Below are positions 55,483-64,000 of a stretch of 64,000 nucleotides of DNA, piece by piece. The DNA is taken from contig NC_016135.3 in NCBI RefSeq assembly GCF_000005505.3, forward strand, positions 18,446,613 through 18,510,612, written 5' to 3'. The notes below the pieces were generated by a model, which was not told the DNA's origin, did no database searches, and saw only the letters and a program-made list of their open reading frames with translations. This DNA comes from Brachypodium distachyon. Lineage: Eukaryota > Streptophyta > Magnoliopsida > Poales > Poaceae. The position numbers were made by a program, and so were the translations under genes. Every line of letters begins with the position of its first letter. Position 1 is the stretch's first letter.

Positions 55483-56566
55483 CACTCACTCCGCGTCTAA
55501 TCCATTGCGCTAAGGTCCTAATCCTCGTTTGCGCGCGTTAAACAGCTTTCTGATCAGTGGGACCCACAGATCAGAGCCATGCTGGCCGGGACAGCTTGCC
55601 ACGCTGGAGCCACACGATCTTTGGGTCTCCGCCTCGCCTTGCCTCGGCCGGCCGGCGGACGCGACGGCTCGGCCTGAATGGAGTACCTCTCCTGCAAGGC
55701 GGAGGACTCGTCAGTGGCCACATGCCGCTCCCTCATGGCCATCTCGCCGCTCCCCATATCGCGCCACTCTGAAAGGCGCGGTGCCAGGAGACCCAGGCCC
55801 GTGACGCTGCCTCCCGCCGCGCCGGAGATCCAGCGCTTCGCGTACGATGACCCGGAGGCCGCCGCGTCCCACTTCGCTGACGCCGCGCTGCTCGAGAGGG
55901 GCAGCCACGGGGCGGTCTTCAAGGCCTTGCTCCCCTGCGGCCGCGCTGCGCCGTCAAGCGCCCGTCCCCCCGCCGTGCCGAGGTGGACAACGAGATCCGC
56001 ATCCTCTCCTCCATCCGCGGCCCGCGCCTCGTCAACCTCCTCGGCTACTCCGACTCCGGCCCGGACCCGCACCGATGCCCGCGCCTGCTCGTCGTCGAGT
56101 ACATGCCCGACGGCACGCTCTACGACCTGCTCCCCTCCAACCCTCGCCCTCCCGGCTGGCCCCGTTGCGTCCGCCTCGCGCTTGAGACGGCCTGGGCGGT
56201 GCGAGCGCTCCACGACGCCACGCCCGCCGTCATCCACCGGGACGTCAAGTCCGCCGACATCCTCCCCGACGCCAACCTCAACGCGCACCTCGGCGACTTC
56301 GGCCTCGCGCTCCGTGTGCCCAATGCCGCTGCCCCAGCGCCGGCCAGGACGATGGGTTACTTTGTAGACCGCCCCATGGCTGCCCCTCCCGAGCAGCGCG
56401 GGTCGTTCTACGCGAGTGAGTGTTTTCCAGTGTGGCAACGTCGCTCGAGTGTGGCAAGCCGGCTCAGCCAGCGTGGCTCTGATCTATGGGTCCCACCGGT
56501 CAGAAAGTTGTTTAACGTGCACAAACGAGGATTAGGACCTTAGCACAACAGATTAGACATCGAGTG
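55483..56566. mobile_element. Pack-MULE-like element carrying a kinase gene fragment
   Basis: About 130 bases at 55483-55612 (with GCTAAGGTCCTAATCCTCGT, AGTGGGACCCACAGATCAGA) recur inverted at 56436-56566 (ACGAGGATTAGGACCTTAGC, TCTGATCTATGGGTCCCACC), roughly 80-85% alike. Between them lies only a truncated kinase gene. Long inverted repeats around captured gene DNA are the mark of Pack-MULEs. The right outer end is cut off by the gypsy LTR that starts at 56567, so the element's true tips and target duplication are not visible. Confidence 0.65.
55678..56430 (+). pseudogene. Receptor-like cytoplasmic kinase gene fragment (captured)
   Basis: From ATG 55678 the frame reads MEYLSCKAEDSSVATCRSLM, then QRFAYDDPEAAASHF and LLERGSHGAVFKAL (glycine-rich loop). 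One base is lost near 55955. The next frame carries the Lys-containing AVKRP, EVDNEIRILSSIRGPRLVNL, HRDVKSADILPD (catalytic loop with Asn changed to Asp), GDFGLALR and TMGYF. It then leaves the kinase sequence, so the whole C-lobe beyond the activation segment is missing. The start is typical of small plant Ser/Thr kinase-like proteins similar to Arabidopsis At3g51990. No intron is seen. It cannot encode an active kinase. Confidence 0.8.
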
Positions 56567-56836
56567 TGTCGGGGGGATGACCCCGGGAGGGTCATGACGA
56601 CACAACTGTAGCCGAGATGACGGAGGCAAATGTAGAGCTTGTCTATCTCGGCTAATACAACGAAGTAGGAGTAGGAGTCTTACCTCGGCAAGAGGGCTCC
56701 GAACCTGGGTAAATCTATGTGTCTTTGTGTAACTTGTGCGTGTTTCCCTTCACGTCCTCCCTCCTCCGGTTCCTCCTTCGTCCATCGACCCCAAGTTAAG
56801 CCATCTTATAACATCTGCCGTGACACCACCACGACA
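56567..56836 (+). repeat. 5' LTR of the gypsy element
   Basis: It starts TGTCGGGGGGATGACCCC and ends CCACCACGACA, giving TGTCG...CGACA termini over 270 bases. No TATA box is apparent. Its 3' two-thirds match the LTR segment at 51996-52330, which has a longer U3, so this LTR may be an internally shortened form. Confidence 0.82.
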
Positions 56837-56838
56837 GT

Positions 56839-56856
56839 TGGCGCCCACCGTGGGGC
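56839..56856 (+). promoter_or_regulatory. Primer-binding site, tRNA-Lys
   Basis: TGGCGCCCACCGTGGGGC starts two bases after the LTR and is exactly complementary to the 3' end of plant tRNA-Lys (CUU). Confidence 0.88.
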
Positions 56857-58314
56857 TAGCAACGGCTCTGGCTGGAGTCTTCATCCGGACGGGAAGCTTC
56901 CTCATCACCGGAGAGCACGTGGTCTCCGGTTTAGTCCAGAGATTCGGCTCTCTAGGCTTCATCAACAACTACGCGGGCTGCTTCAACGACGCACCGCTTC
57001 CCTCGGGCGGCTTCATCAACTTTGGCATGCACGAGGTTTATGTTGCTACTGACAGTCCCTGCAGGTACCCAGAGCAGGTGGTGGTGGCCGAAGATCCCCC
57101 CGCCGTCTGCATGGCTCGCGGCCGGCATGCCGACTACCCCGCTGACCATGTGGAGGTCATGGTGACGGCTCATGGCGCTGATGCTGGAAGGGACGCTGCA
57201 GGAAGCGGTGCAGTCCCAACCAAGTCCGGCAGAACCGCGAAGCTCCCCTTGGAGAAGCTGGAGAACATCGCTGCTCAAGCCGGCACGACGGCCCTGCCGC
57301 CGAAGCCGACTTAGCTCCAGGCCTCCATCGAACAGCTGACCGCGCCGGTAGCATCGAACGCTAACCCGGCCCAGCTGCAGGCGGAGTTGGAGTTGGAGAG
57401 ACAGAAACTGTTGAAGGAAGCAGTCGACGTCGCTCACGCTCGACGTCTCGCTCCGTGAGTATAACAAAGCCCATGGTCTTAGTTCTACTGCGTTTGCTAA
57501 CCCCAGCAGAGTCGGGGAAGTGCGTAACCATGGCAAGAACTTGAATGCTGAGATAGCTAGAGATGGTAGGGGTGCGCCAGCAGTGTCGGCAAGTTTTGCC
57601 TCGGCACTGAAGCCAAAATACAATACCCCTGTCAAAAATCTCAGGGCTGCCGACGCTGCGGCTGAGGAGTTGCCGAATCTTACGGGAGAGGCACTTTGGC
57701 AGCAGCAACTGCGTGTGAAGGAGTTGCTCCACACAGCTAACGAGCAGAATGAGGCGTACATGAGAATGCACGGCAAGCCCGATGCATCTCAGGTAATTCA
57801 CTCGGCAGCAGATGCTGGTGGCCGAGTTGACAAGCAAGCGTCCTCACCTGGTGGCAAACGGGACAAGAGCGTTAACTCTGGCCGGGATAAGCAGCTAGGG
57901 CGTTATGACCCGGCCTTGGCTAAGAAACAAAAGGTCAGGAGGGTTGATGACAGCCAAAGTGGTCTGCGTCCTGGCAATAATCGCCCAGATCAGCAAGAGC
58001 GTTAGTCGTTTGATCATGGACACTGACCTCGGGGTCCGGCACCCAATACTGCTGCAGGTTAGCAGGGTGTCGGGCGCAACCCCCTGTATCGAGGTGAAGA
58101 TCGCCGGTATGACCGTTATGATGACGGACAGTCGGCCATGGGTGACGAGGGTTATATCAGGCGAGAGCGTGAAATTCTCAACCCGCTCGAGGCCCGAGTT
58201 GGAAACAAGCAGGTATCGCCCCTGGATGCCCGACATCGGCTTGACAGAATTTATCTGTCCGAGCTTCTGGAGGAGTAAGGGCCTCCGGGACCGCATTGTT
58301 TTGCGCATCGAATC
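56857..58314 (+). pseudogene. gypsy leader/N-terminal gag region, broken
   Basis: Frames read ALAGVFIRTGSFLITGEHVV to a TAG at 57312, resume with a helical LQAELELERQKLLKEAVDVA stretch, break again near 57456, and continue to 58003 with LWQQQLRVKELLHTANEQNE and a Lys/Arg/Gly-rich part. The conserved opening lies next to ACG where ATG would be expected (56870), which may be a lost start codon. Further shifts lead into gag. Confidence 0.65.
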
Positions 58315-59031
58315 ATGAGGGAGAGACCAGCCCCGGGTTTCCAGCTGCCCAGGGGTACGAGAACGTATGACGGCAGTACTAAGCCGGAAGATTGGCTGGA
58401 AGACTATGTCACGGCAGTGAGTGTGGCAGGCGGCAACCGCAGATGGGTAGTACGTTATGTACCCCAGATGCTGGTGGGACCGACAAGTATCTGGTTGAAC
58501 AATTTACCGGAAGGCAGCATCAATTGCTTGATAGATTTTGAAGAAGCTTTTGTCAGCAATTTCACTAGCACTTATAAGAGGCCGAATCGTCCTCAACAGT
58601 TGTCCATGTGCAAGCAAAGAGACAACGAGACTGACCGAGACTACCTGACAAGATGGAACAATCTCCGCAATTCCTGTGAAGGGATAGTGGAATCGCAAGC
58701 CATAGCGTGGTTTGCCCAAAGATGTCGGCACGGCAGCATGTTGTGGCAAAAGCTGCAAAGAGAGATGCCGGACACTCTATCTGAGATGATCAGAACCGCC
58801 GACATGTATGCGTTGGGCGATCCGACTCAGCCATCGCTGATGCCGGCAGAACCACAAAGGGAGCAGCCGACATACAATCCTGCCGGGGCATTCCGGAGGA
58901 ACGATCATCAAGATCATCGCAATAAGAGAAGGGATGATTGGCTTGATTACTGGTATGGGCCAGCCCATGTCGCCGCAATTCAGGATCAACCTGATGCCGG
59001 CTCCAACCAGCGTCAGAAAACAGAAAATTAG
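58315..59031 (+). pseudogene. gypsy gag (capsid-like) domain
   Basis: This open segment of 238 residues matches the plant retrotransposon gag domain (YDGSTKPEDWLEDYVTAV, FEEAFVSNFTSTYKRP, LTRWNNLRNSCEGI). It normally forms the particle shell around the RNA. It ends at a TAG in the linker; a Cys/His-rich remnant (QPCRFHTTNPNKPANHTTRQ) follows before the protease. Confidence 0.85.
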
Positions 59032-60165
59032 CAGTGGGTTAAGAAGGGAGAACAACAGAAGCCGTGGCAAGATAAGCCGAAGTATACGTTCGAGGTGATG
59101 TTGGATCAGCCTTGTCGTTTTCACACGACTAACCCCAATAAGCCGGCGAACCACACAACGCGGCAATGCAGCTAGATGCAGTGGGCCGAGAAGGGAGAGG
59201 CAAGTCGGTTAACCCCTCCTCCACCGCTCATAGGTGCAAACGCACAGATCCAGGGACCCTCTCAGGCAAACAATGTTGTCAACCAGGTGGAAGACCAAGA
59301 TATCCCGAGATATGCCGGAAGAAATGAGTACAAGGAGCATCACCAAAGCTACATGATATTCATCACTGAGCCGACTGATAAGCAAAGTCAGCGCAGACGA
59401 GAGATGGAGGTCAATGCAGTAATGCTGACTATTCCGAAGTTCCTGTACTGGTCGGAGCAGGAGAACAACTGGAACCGGGCAGACCATCCTAAGGTTATGC
59501 CCAACCCCGGCGGATATGCTCTGGTGGTTGACCCGACACTCATCGGGCCCAACATTAACATCAAATTTACTCGGGTCCTCATTGATAACGGGAGCAGCAT
59601 AAATATCCTGTACCGGAACACAATGCTTAAGTTCGGCATTAATGATAACATGCTTGAGCCAAGCCGGACTACCTTTCATGGTATTGTGCCGGGAGTGTCT
59701 TGTGCCCCGGTAGGTAAGATCCGAGTCGATGTCTTATTCGGCACCCAGGAGAACTGTCGGACCGAGAACCTAGTGTTCGAGGTGGTGGACCTTAGCAGTC
59801 CGTAACACGGGCTGCTAGGCAGACCGGCACTCGCCAAATTCATGACGACTACTCACATTGGCTATCTGAAGATGAAGATGCCAGGACCCAATGGTACCAT
59901 AACCATCACTGGCAACTACAAACGTTCAATAGAGTGCGCGGCGGCCGGATCTGCTTTGGCCGAGTCACTAGCCATTGCTGGCGAAAAGAAGAAGCTACAG
60001 GAGGCCGTCGCGATGGCTCAGGCAGCACAGATTGGTTTGCCGGCTATGACAAATCCTCATGGAAGTGTGGCTTCCCAAGCAGCCAAGGAGACAAAGAAGA
60101 TACAAATTGACAACGAGTTCCCAGATCGCACCATCATCATTGGTGCCGGCCTAGGTGAGAAATAG
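59032..60165 (+). pseudogene. gypsy zinc-knuckle remnant and protease
   Basis: After a stop at 59029 and another near 59173, a frame of 209 residues carries EVNAVMLTIPKF and the aspartic protease site VLIDNGSSINILY (Asp-Asn-Gly-Ser-Ser), then VDVLFGTQENCRTENLVFEV. A TAA interrupts just before the RPALAKF motif, and the linker continues to a TAG at 60163. The protease would process the polyprotein in an active element. Confidence 0.8.
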
Positions 60166-60890
60166 GAAGGCGAGCTCACCAGCTTCCTCCGTGAGCATCG
60201 GGACATCTTCGCATGGTCGAATCAGGACCTGCCGGGTGTGCCGAGGGAGCTGGCTGAGCACTCATTGCATGTCAGACCAGACGCGAGACCGGTGAAGCAG
60301 CCCCTTCGATGCTTCGCCGACGACAAAAGGAAAGTCATCTTGGAGGAAATATCCCGGCTTTTAGCTGCCGGCTTCATCATGGAAGTGTTGCATCCTGACT
60401 GGCTGTCAAACCCGGTCATGGTCGAGAAGAAGAAAGACGACCTGACTGCTGCCAAGGTGTGGCACATGTGTATCGACTACACTAGCCTAAACAAGGCATG
60501 TCCCAAAGATCCATTTCCGTTACCTCGGATCGATCAAGTGATCGACTCCACTGCCGGGTGTGAGTTGCTGTCTTTTGTACACGCGTACTCTGGTTTCACC
60601 AGATACCACTGAACCCTAATGATCAAATAAAGATATCATTTATCACCCCGTTCGGGGCTTATTGCTATCGCACTATGCCATTTGGTTGGAGAAATGCAGG
60701 GGCTACTTATCAAAGATGCATGCAGAAACGCTTGCACGATCAACTCGGCAAAAATGTGCAGGTATATGTCGATGATGTCGTCATAAAAACCAAGGAAAGC
60801 ATCACGCTCCTAGATGATGTCCGGGAAACATTCGCAAATCTGAGGAGATTCCGAATGAAACTGAACCCGGCCAAATGCACGTTCTATGGA
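60166..60890 (+). pseudogene. gypsy reverse transcriptase, broken
   Basis: Typical blocks are SFLREHRDIFAWSNQDLPGV, IMEVLHPDWLSNPVMVEKKK, MCIDYTSLNKACPKDPFPLP and, after a one-base loss near 60600, MPFGWRNAGATYQRCM and YVDDVV. The first catalytic Asp (usually in a LDAYSG block) is His here (VHAYSG), so this polymerase would be inactive even without the frameshift. Confidence 0.85.
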
Positions 60891-61365
60891 AACGAACCAC
60901 GTGAAAATTGCCGCCATAGAAAGAATGAAACTGCCGAAGTGCCTCAAAGATGTGCAAAAATTCACTGGATGCCTAGCATCGCTAAGTCGTTTCGTTAGTC
61001 GGCTAGGTGAAAAGGCTATGCCCTTATACCAGCTGATGAAGAAAACCGACAAATTTATGTGGACGCCACAGGTAGACCTAGCTTTTCAAGAGCTGAAGAA
61101 GATGATCGCTACGGCATCGATATTAGCCTCGCCAATGGAGAAGGAACCGATGTTGTTATACATAGCAGCAACCAACCGAGTTGTTAGTGCCGTCACTGTG
61201 GTGGAAAGATATGAAGATGGCAAGTCGGTGCAAAGACCGGTATATTACTTGAGCGAGGTGTTATCGTCATCCAAGCAGAATTACCCCACTACCAAAAATG
61301 GCATACGACGTCTATATGGCGGCAAAAAAGCTGAAGCAATACTTTGACGCGCATCAGATCCGAGT
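60891..61365 (+). pseudogene. gypsy RNase H (first)
   Basis: It follows an apparent deletion of roughly 60 bases plus a frame change at the RT border. The frame contains IAAIERMKLPKCLKDVQKFT, LGEKAMPLYQLMKKTDKFMW and RPVYYLSEVLSSSKQNYPT, then ends at a frameshift near 61330 and a TGA. Confidence 0.75.
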
Positions 61366-61368
61366 TAT

Positions 61369-63432
61369 ATGAATAACAAAGATGCGAGCGGCCGAGTAGC
61401 CAAATGGGCTGTCGAGCTAGCACCCTATGCGCTGCAGTACGACAGACGGGATGCCGTGAAATCTCAGGCTCTGGCGGATTTCTTGGTGGATTGGGCCGAG
61501 ATGGAGTATGAACCATCGCCCCCGGAAACTAACTACTGGAAGATGCATTTTGACGGCTCTAAGATGAAAACTGGGTTAGGTGCCGGCATAGTTCTGACCT
61601 TGCCAAAGCGCGATCAACTTGAGTACGTGTTGCAAATTCACTTCGCAGCATCCAACAATGTTGCCGAATATGAGGCGCTCGTGCACGGACTAAAAATGGC
61701 AAAGGAAATTGGGGTGCGCCGGATTCCATGCTTTGGTGATTCCGATCTGGTAGTCCAGCAAGCTTCTGGTAACTGGGATGCATTGGACGCCAATATGGCA
61801 TTATACCAGTTCCGTGTTCAGAAGATTAGTGGCCACTTCGAAGGGTGCGAATTTCACCATATACCGCGGGCGGAAAATGAGGCAGCCGACACACTGTCGA
61901 AACTCGGCTCAACGCGACAGTCCATTCCGGCTGGTGTGGCATTAGACCATTTACGCAAACCATCCATCAAGCCATCACATGAATCGGAGTCGATATTTAT
62001 CCCGACGAGCTCAGAAGCCAACGTCACCCCCATGGACATTAACAGTGGCAACGGTTCCGGTAACCCGGGGACTGAGCGCCTTAACTCGGCAGAAGCAATG
62101 GCGATTGAGCCAATGGAGATAGACGTACCGGATGAGCCGATTTTCACCACTCGTCCTGTGCTGGCTTGGGCGCAACTGATCATGTCTTACCTCAAAGATG
62201 GGAATCTCCCGGAAGAGGAAGTGTCGGCAAGAAAAATTCAGAGAAGGGCGAAGGCGTACACCATCATCAATGGCGAGCTATACAAGAGGAGTGTCACGAA
62301 TGTCCTGCAGCGATGCATCAAGCCGGAAGAAGGGCAAGAAATACTCCGGGATATTCATCAGGGAGAGTGCAGCCATTATGCGTCTTCACGAACGCTAGTG
62401 GGCAAGGCATTTCGACATAGTTTCTACTGGCCAAGTGCACTACAGGAAGCAGAAGACATAGTCAGGAAGTGTAACGGCTGCCAAAGATATGCCAGCAAGA
62501 TTCATATGCCGGCATCCGAGCTCAAAACTATTCCAATCACTTGGCCGTTTGCTGTTTGGTGTTTGGATATGGTGGGACCGTTCAAGCGGGCGCGAGGAGG
62601 CATGACGCATATCTTGGTTATGGTCGACAAGTTCACCAAGTGGATTGAGGTAAAGCCGATACGAAAGTGTGATGGCAAAACTGCGGTATCATTCCTGAAG
62701 GACTTTGTCTTGAGATATGGGTACCTGCACAGTGTCATCACGGATAATGGAACGAACTTCGCGGAGGGACCTTTCGCACGATTTTGTGCGGAAAAGAAAA
62801 TCTGACTGGATATCGCTTCCGTAGCACATCCTCAATCCAATGGACAAGTTAAAAGAGCAAACGACATGGTTTTAGCCGGCATAAAACCTCAGCTAATCGA
62901 ACCATTGGGACGTACTCCGGGATGCTGGCTGGACGAACTCCCGGCTGTGCTATGGAGTCTCAGGACGACTCCCAATTGCTCCACAGGCTACACGCCATTT
63001 TTCCTCGTATACGGGGCGAAAGCTGTCCTACCAGCCGACATTGAACGTGACTCTTCACGAGTGACCATGTATACAGAAGCCGAGGTAAAAGAGGCCCGAG
63101 AAAATGATGTCGACGTGCTCGAAGAAGCACGGGAATTGGTTCTGTCTCGGTCGGCTATCTATCAACAGCACCTAAGGCGTTATCACAGCCAAAAGGTCAA
63201 CCCGCGGGTATTCCGGAAAGGGGATCTTGTTCTGCGACTTGTGCAGCGCACAGCCGACATGCACAAACTGTCACCCCCATGGGAAGGACCCTTCATTGTG
63301 AGCAAAGCGCTTCACAATGATTCCTACTATCTTATAGATGCGCAAGATCCCAAGGCGAGCAGGATGGACCGGTCAGGCGAGGAGACCAAGAGGCCATGGA
63401 ATGTAGCTTTGCTTCGTCCGTTCTATACTTGA
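61369..63432 (+). pseudogene. gypsy second RNase H and integrase
   Basis: The 478-residue frame 61369-62805 starts in the linker (GRVAKWAVELAPYALQYDRR). It carries an RNase H with all four acidic positions (FDGSKMK, EYEALVHGL, GDSDLVVQQ, NEAADTLSKLG), then the integrase zinc site (HYASSRTLVG ... CNGCQRYA) and catalytic Asp residues in CLDMVGPF and ITDNGTNF. A TGA at 62803 interrupts. The continuation to 63432 has the motif QSNGQVKRAN, where the third catalytic residue, normally Glu, is Lys. The C-terminal GPF-like stretch (LSPPWEGPFIVSKAL) is kept. No chromodomain seen. Confidence 0.88.
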
Positions 63433-64000
63433 GAGATGAGTATTTGTATCGTTTTCTCTTTATGTTGAATGTTTTAAGACAATGAAATTATCCGCCGGGT
63501 TCTTAAAAGGAAGTCGGAGACTTCCATGTCATTTAAATGTTATATCGCAATTATCTTTCGTATGTCGGCGTGGCTTAGTTGTGTAATCTTATGTCGGTTT
63601 AGTAGTGTGTCGGTATTACAAATCCCTTTTATGACTTCGCTGCTGCCCGCAACCCAGCTTCATGGCAAGCTAGAGACGGGTACGAGATAACTGAACACAT
63701 GAAAAGCGATTGCGGAAACAAACAAGAAGCGACCCGACATGCACGCTCTCTTAACTCGGCATTTCTTTCCTAACTCGGATACTGCCAAGCGAATTCGTCG
63801 AGGTTATTTTTTCCGAAAGGGTAGTTTTATGACTTTGCGATTCATACGTCGAACGCTGATAAGGCAGACAAAAGAACTGAGGTCATAAAATTTTACCAAA
63901 AGGAAAAATGGACTCGGGGACTCGGTCGGGAATTCGATAAACAAAAGACTTATATGAATTAAAAATACGATGTCTTACAAACAAAAGTATATTATCCCGG
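63433..64000 (+). other. 3' internal non-coding part of the gypsy element
   Basis: No coding frame and no LTR start before the window ends. Repeated GTCGG/CTCGG motifs are like those of the element's other parts. The 3' LTR must lie beyond the right edge. Confidence 0.7.

Larger units (their letters stand above)
56567..64000 (+). mobile_element. Ty3/gypsy retrotransposon (dual-RNase H, Tat-like), right end outside window
   Basis: Order: 5' LTR, tRNA-Lys primer site, gag-like leader frames, gag, protease, reverse transcriptase, RNase H, a second RNase H, integrase, then about 570 bases of non-coding 3' internal DNA with no second LTR before the window ends. A second RNase H between the first one and integrase is typical of the Tat lineage. 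Stops and frameshifts occur in every domain; many stops fit C-to-T or G-to-A change. It is a dead copy. Confidence 0.88.

Overview
The window reads as nuclear DNA from a grass (Poaceae), most likely a Triticeae-type genome. Split genes with GT-AG introns (and one AT-AC intron) lie among Stowaway-like MITEs, plant LINEs, Mutator-like elements and Ty3/gypsy retrotransposons that are nested in each other. No bacterial, organellar or viral genome features are present. Species and chromosome cannot be named from the sequence alone.

Left half (1-36 kb) is the gene-bearing part. A 3'-truncated ALG10 glucosyltransferase gene (minus) lies head to head with a complete TRAPPC2/sedlin gene (plus), which carries a U12-type AT-AC intron. 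After an intergenic stretch with LINE and MITE remnants comes a complete six-exon adenine phosphoribosyltransferase gene (plus). It converges on a two-exon plant gene of unknown function (minus). Further right are an intronless gene for a short G-patch/GCFC protein related to TFIP11/STIPL1 (minus), a small two-membrane-segment ORF, two copies of a 0.53 kb Mutator-type MITE with 9-bp target duplications, a solo LTR inserted in a Stowaway MITE, and a divergent SWEET sugar transporter gene (plus) whose upstream region has expanded by tandem duplication.

Right half (36-64 kb) is mostly decay and transposition. It holds a 5'-truncated, frameshifted MICU (mitochondrial calcium uptake) pseudogene with introns, a Myb/SANT-like transposon-type ORF broken by a small deletion, a LINE tail, and two related small genes of unknown function (41.7 and 54.4 kb). 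Between them a single LINE insertion appears to span 43.77-53.99 kb, flanked by an exact 16-bp target duplication. It is split by a 3-kb LTR-like block, a 1.0-kb solo LTR, and a gypsy fragment that sits where its reverse transcriptase should be. Next comes a receptor-like kinase gene fragment between long inverted repeats (Pack-MULE-like), then a heavily mutated gypsy retrotransposon with a tRNA-Lys primer-binding site that runs off the right edge.

The intact genes do unrelated housekeeping jobs: ER N-glycan assembly, vesicle tethering, adenine salvage and sugar transport. I see no operon-like or pathway grouping. The genuinely unusual material is the AT-AC intron, the nested transposon structures, and the tandemly expanded SWEET leader. 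I did not find a convincing new biological system.
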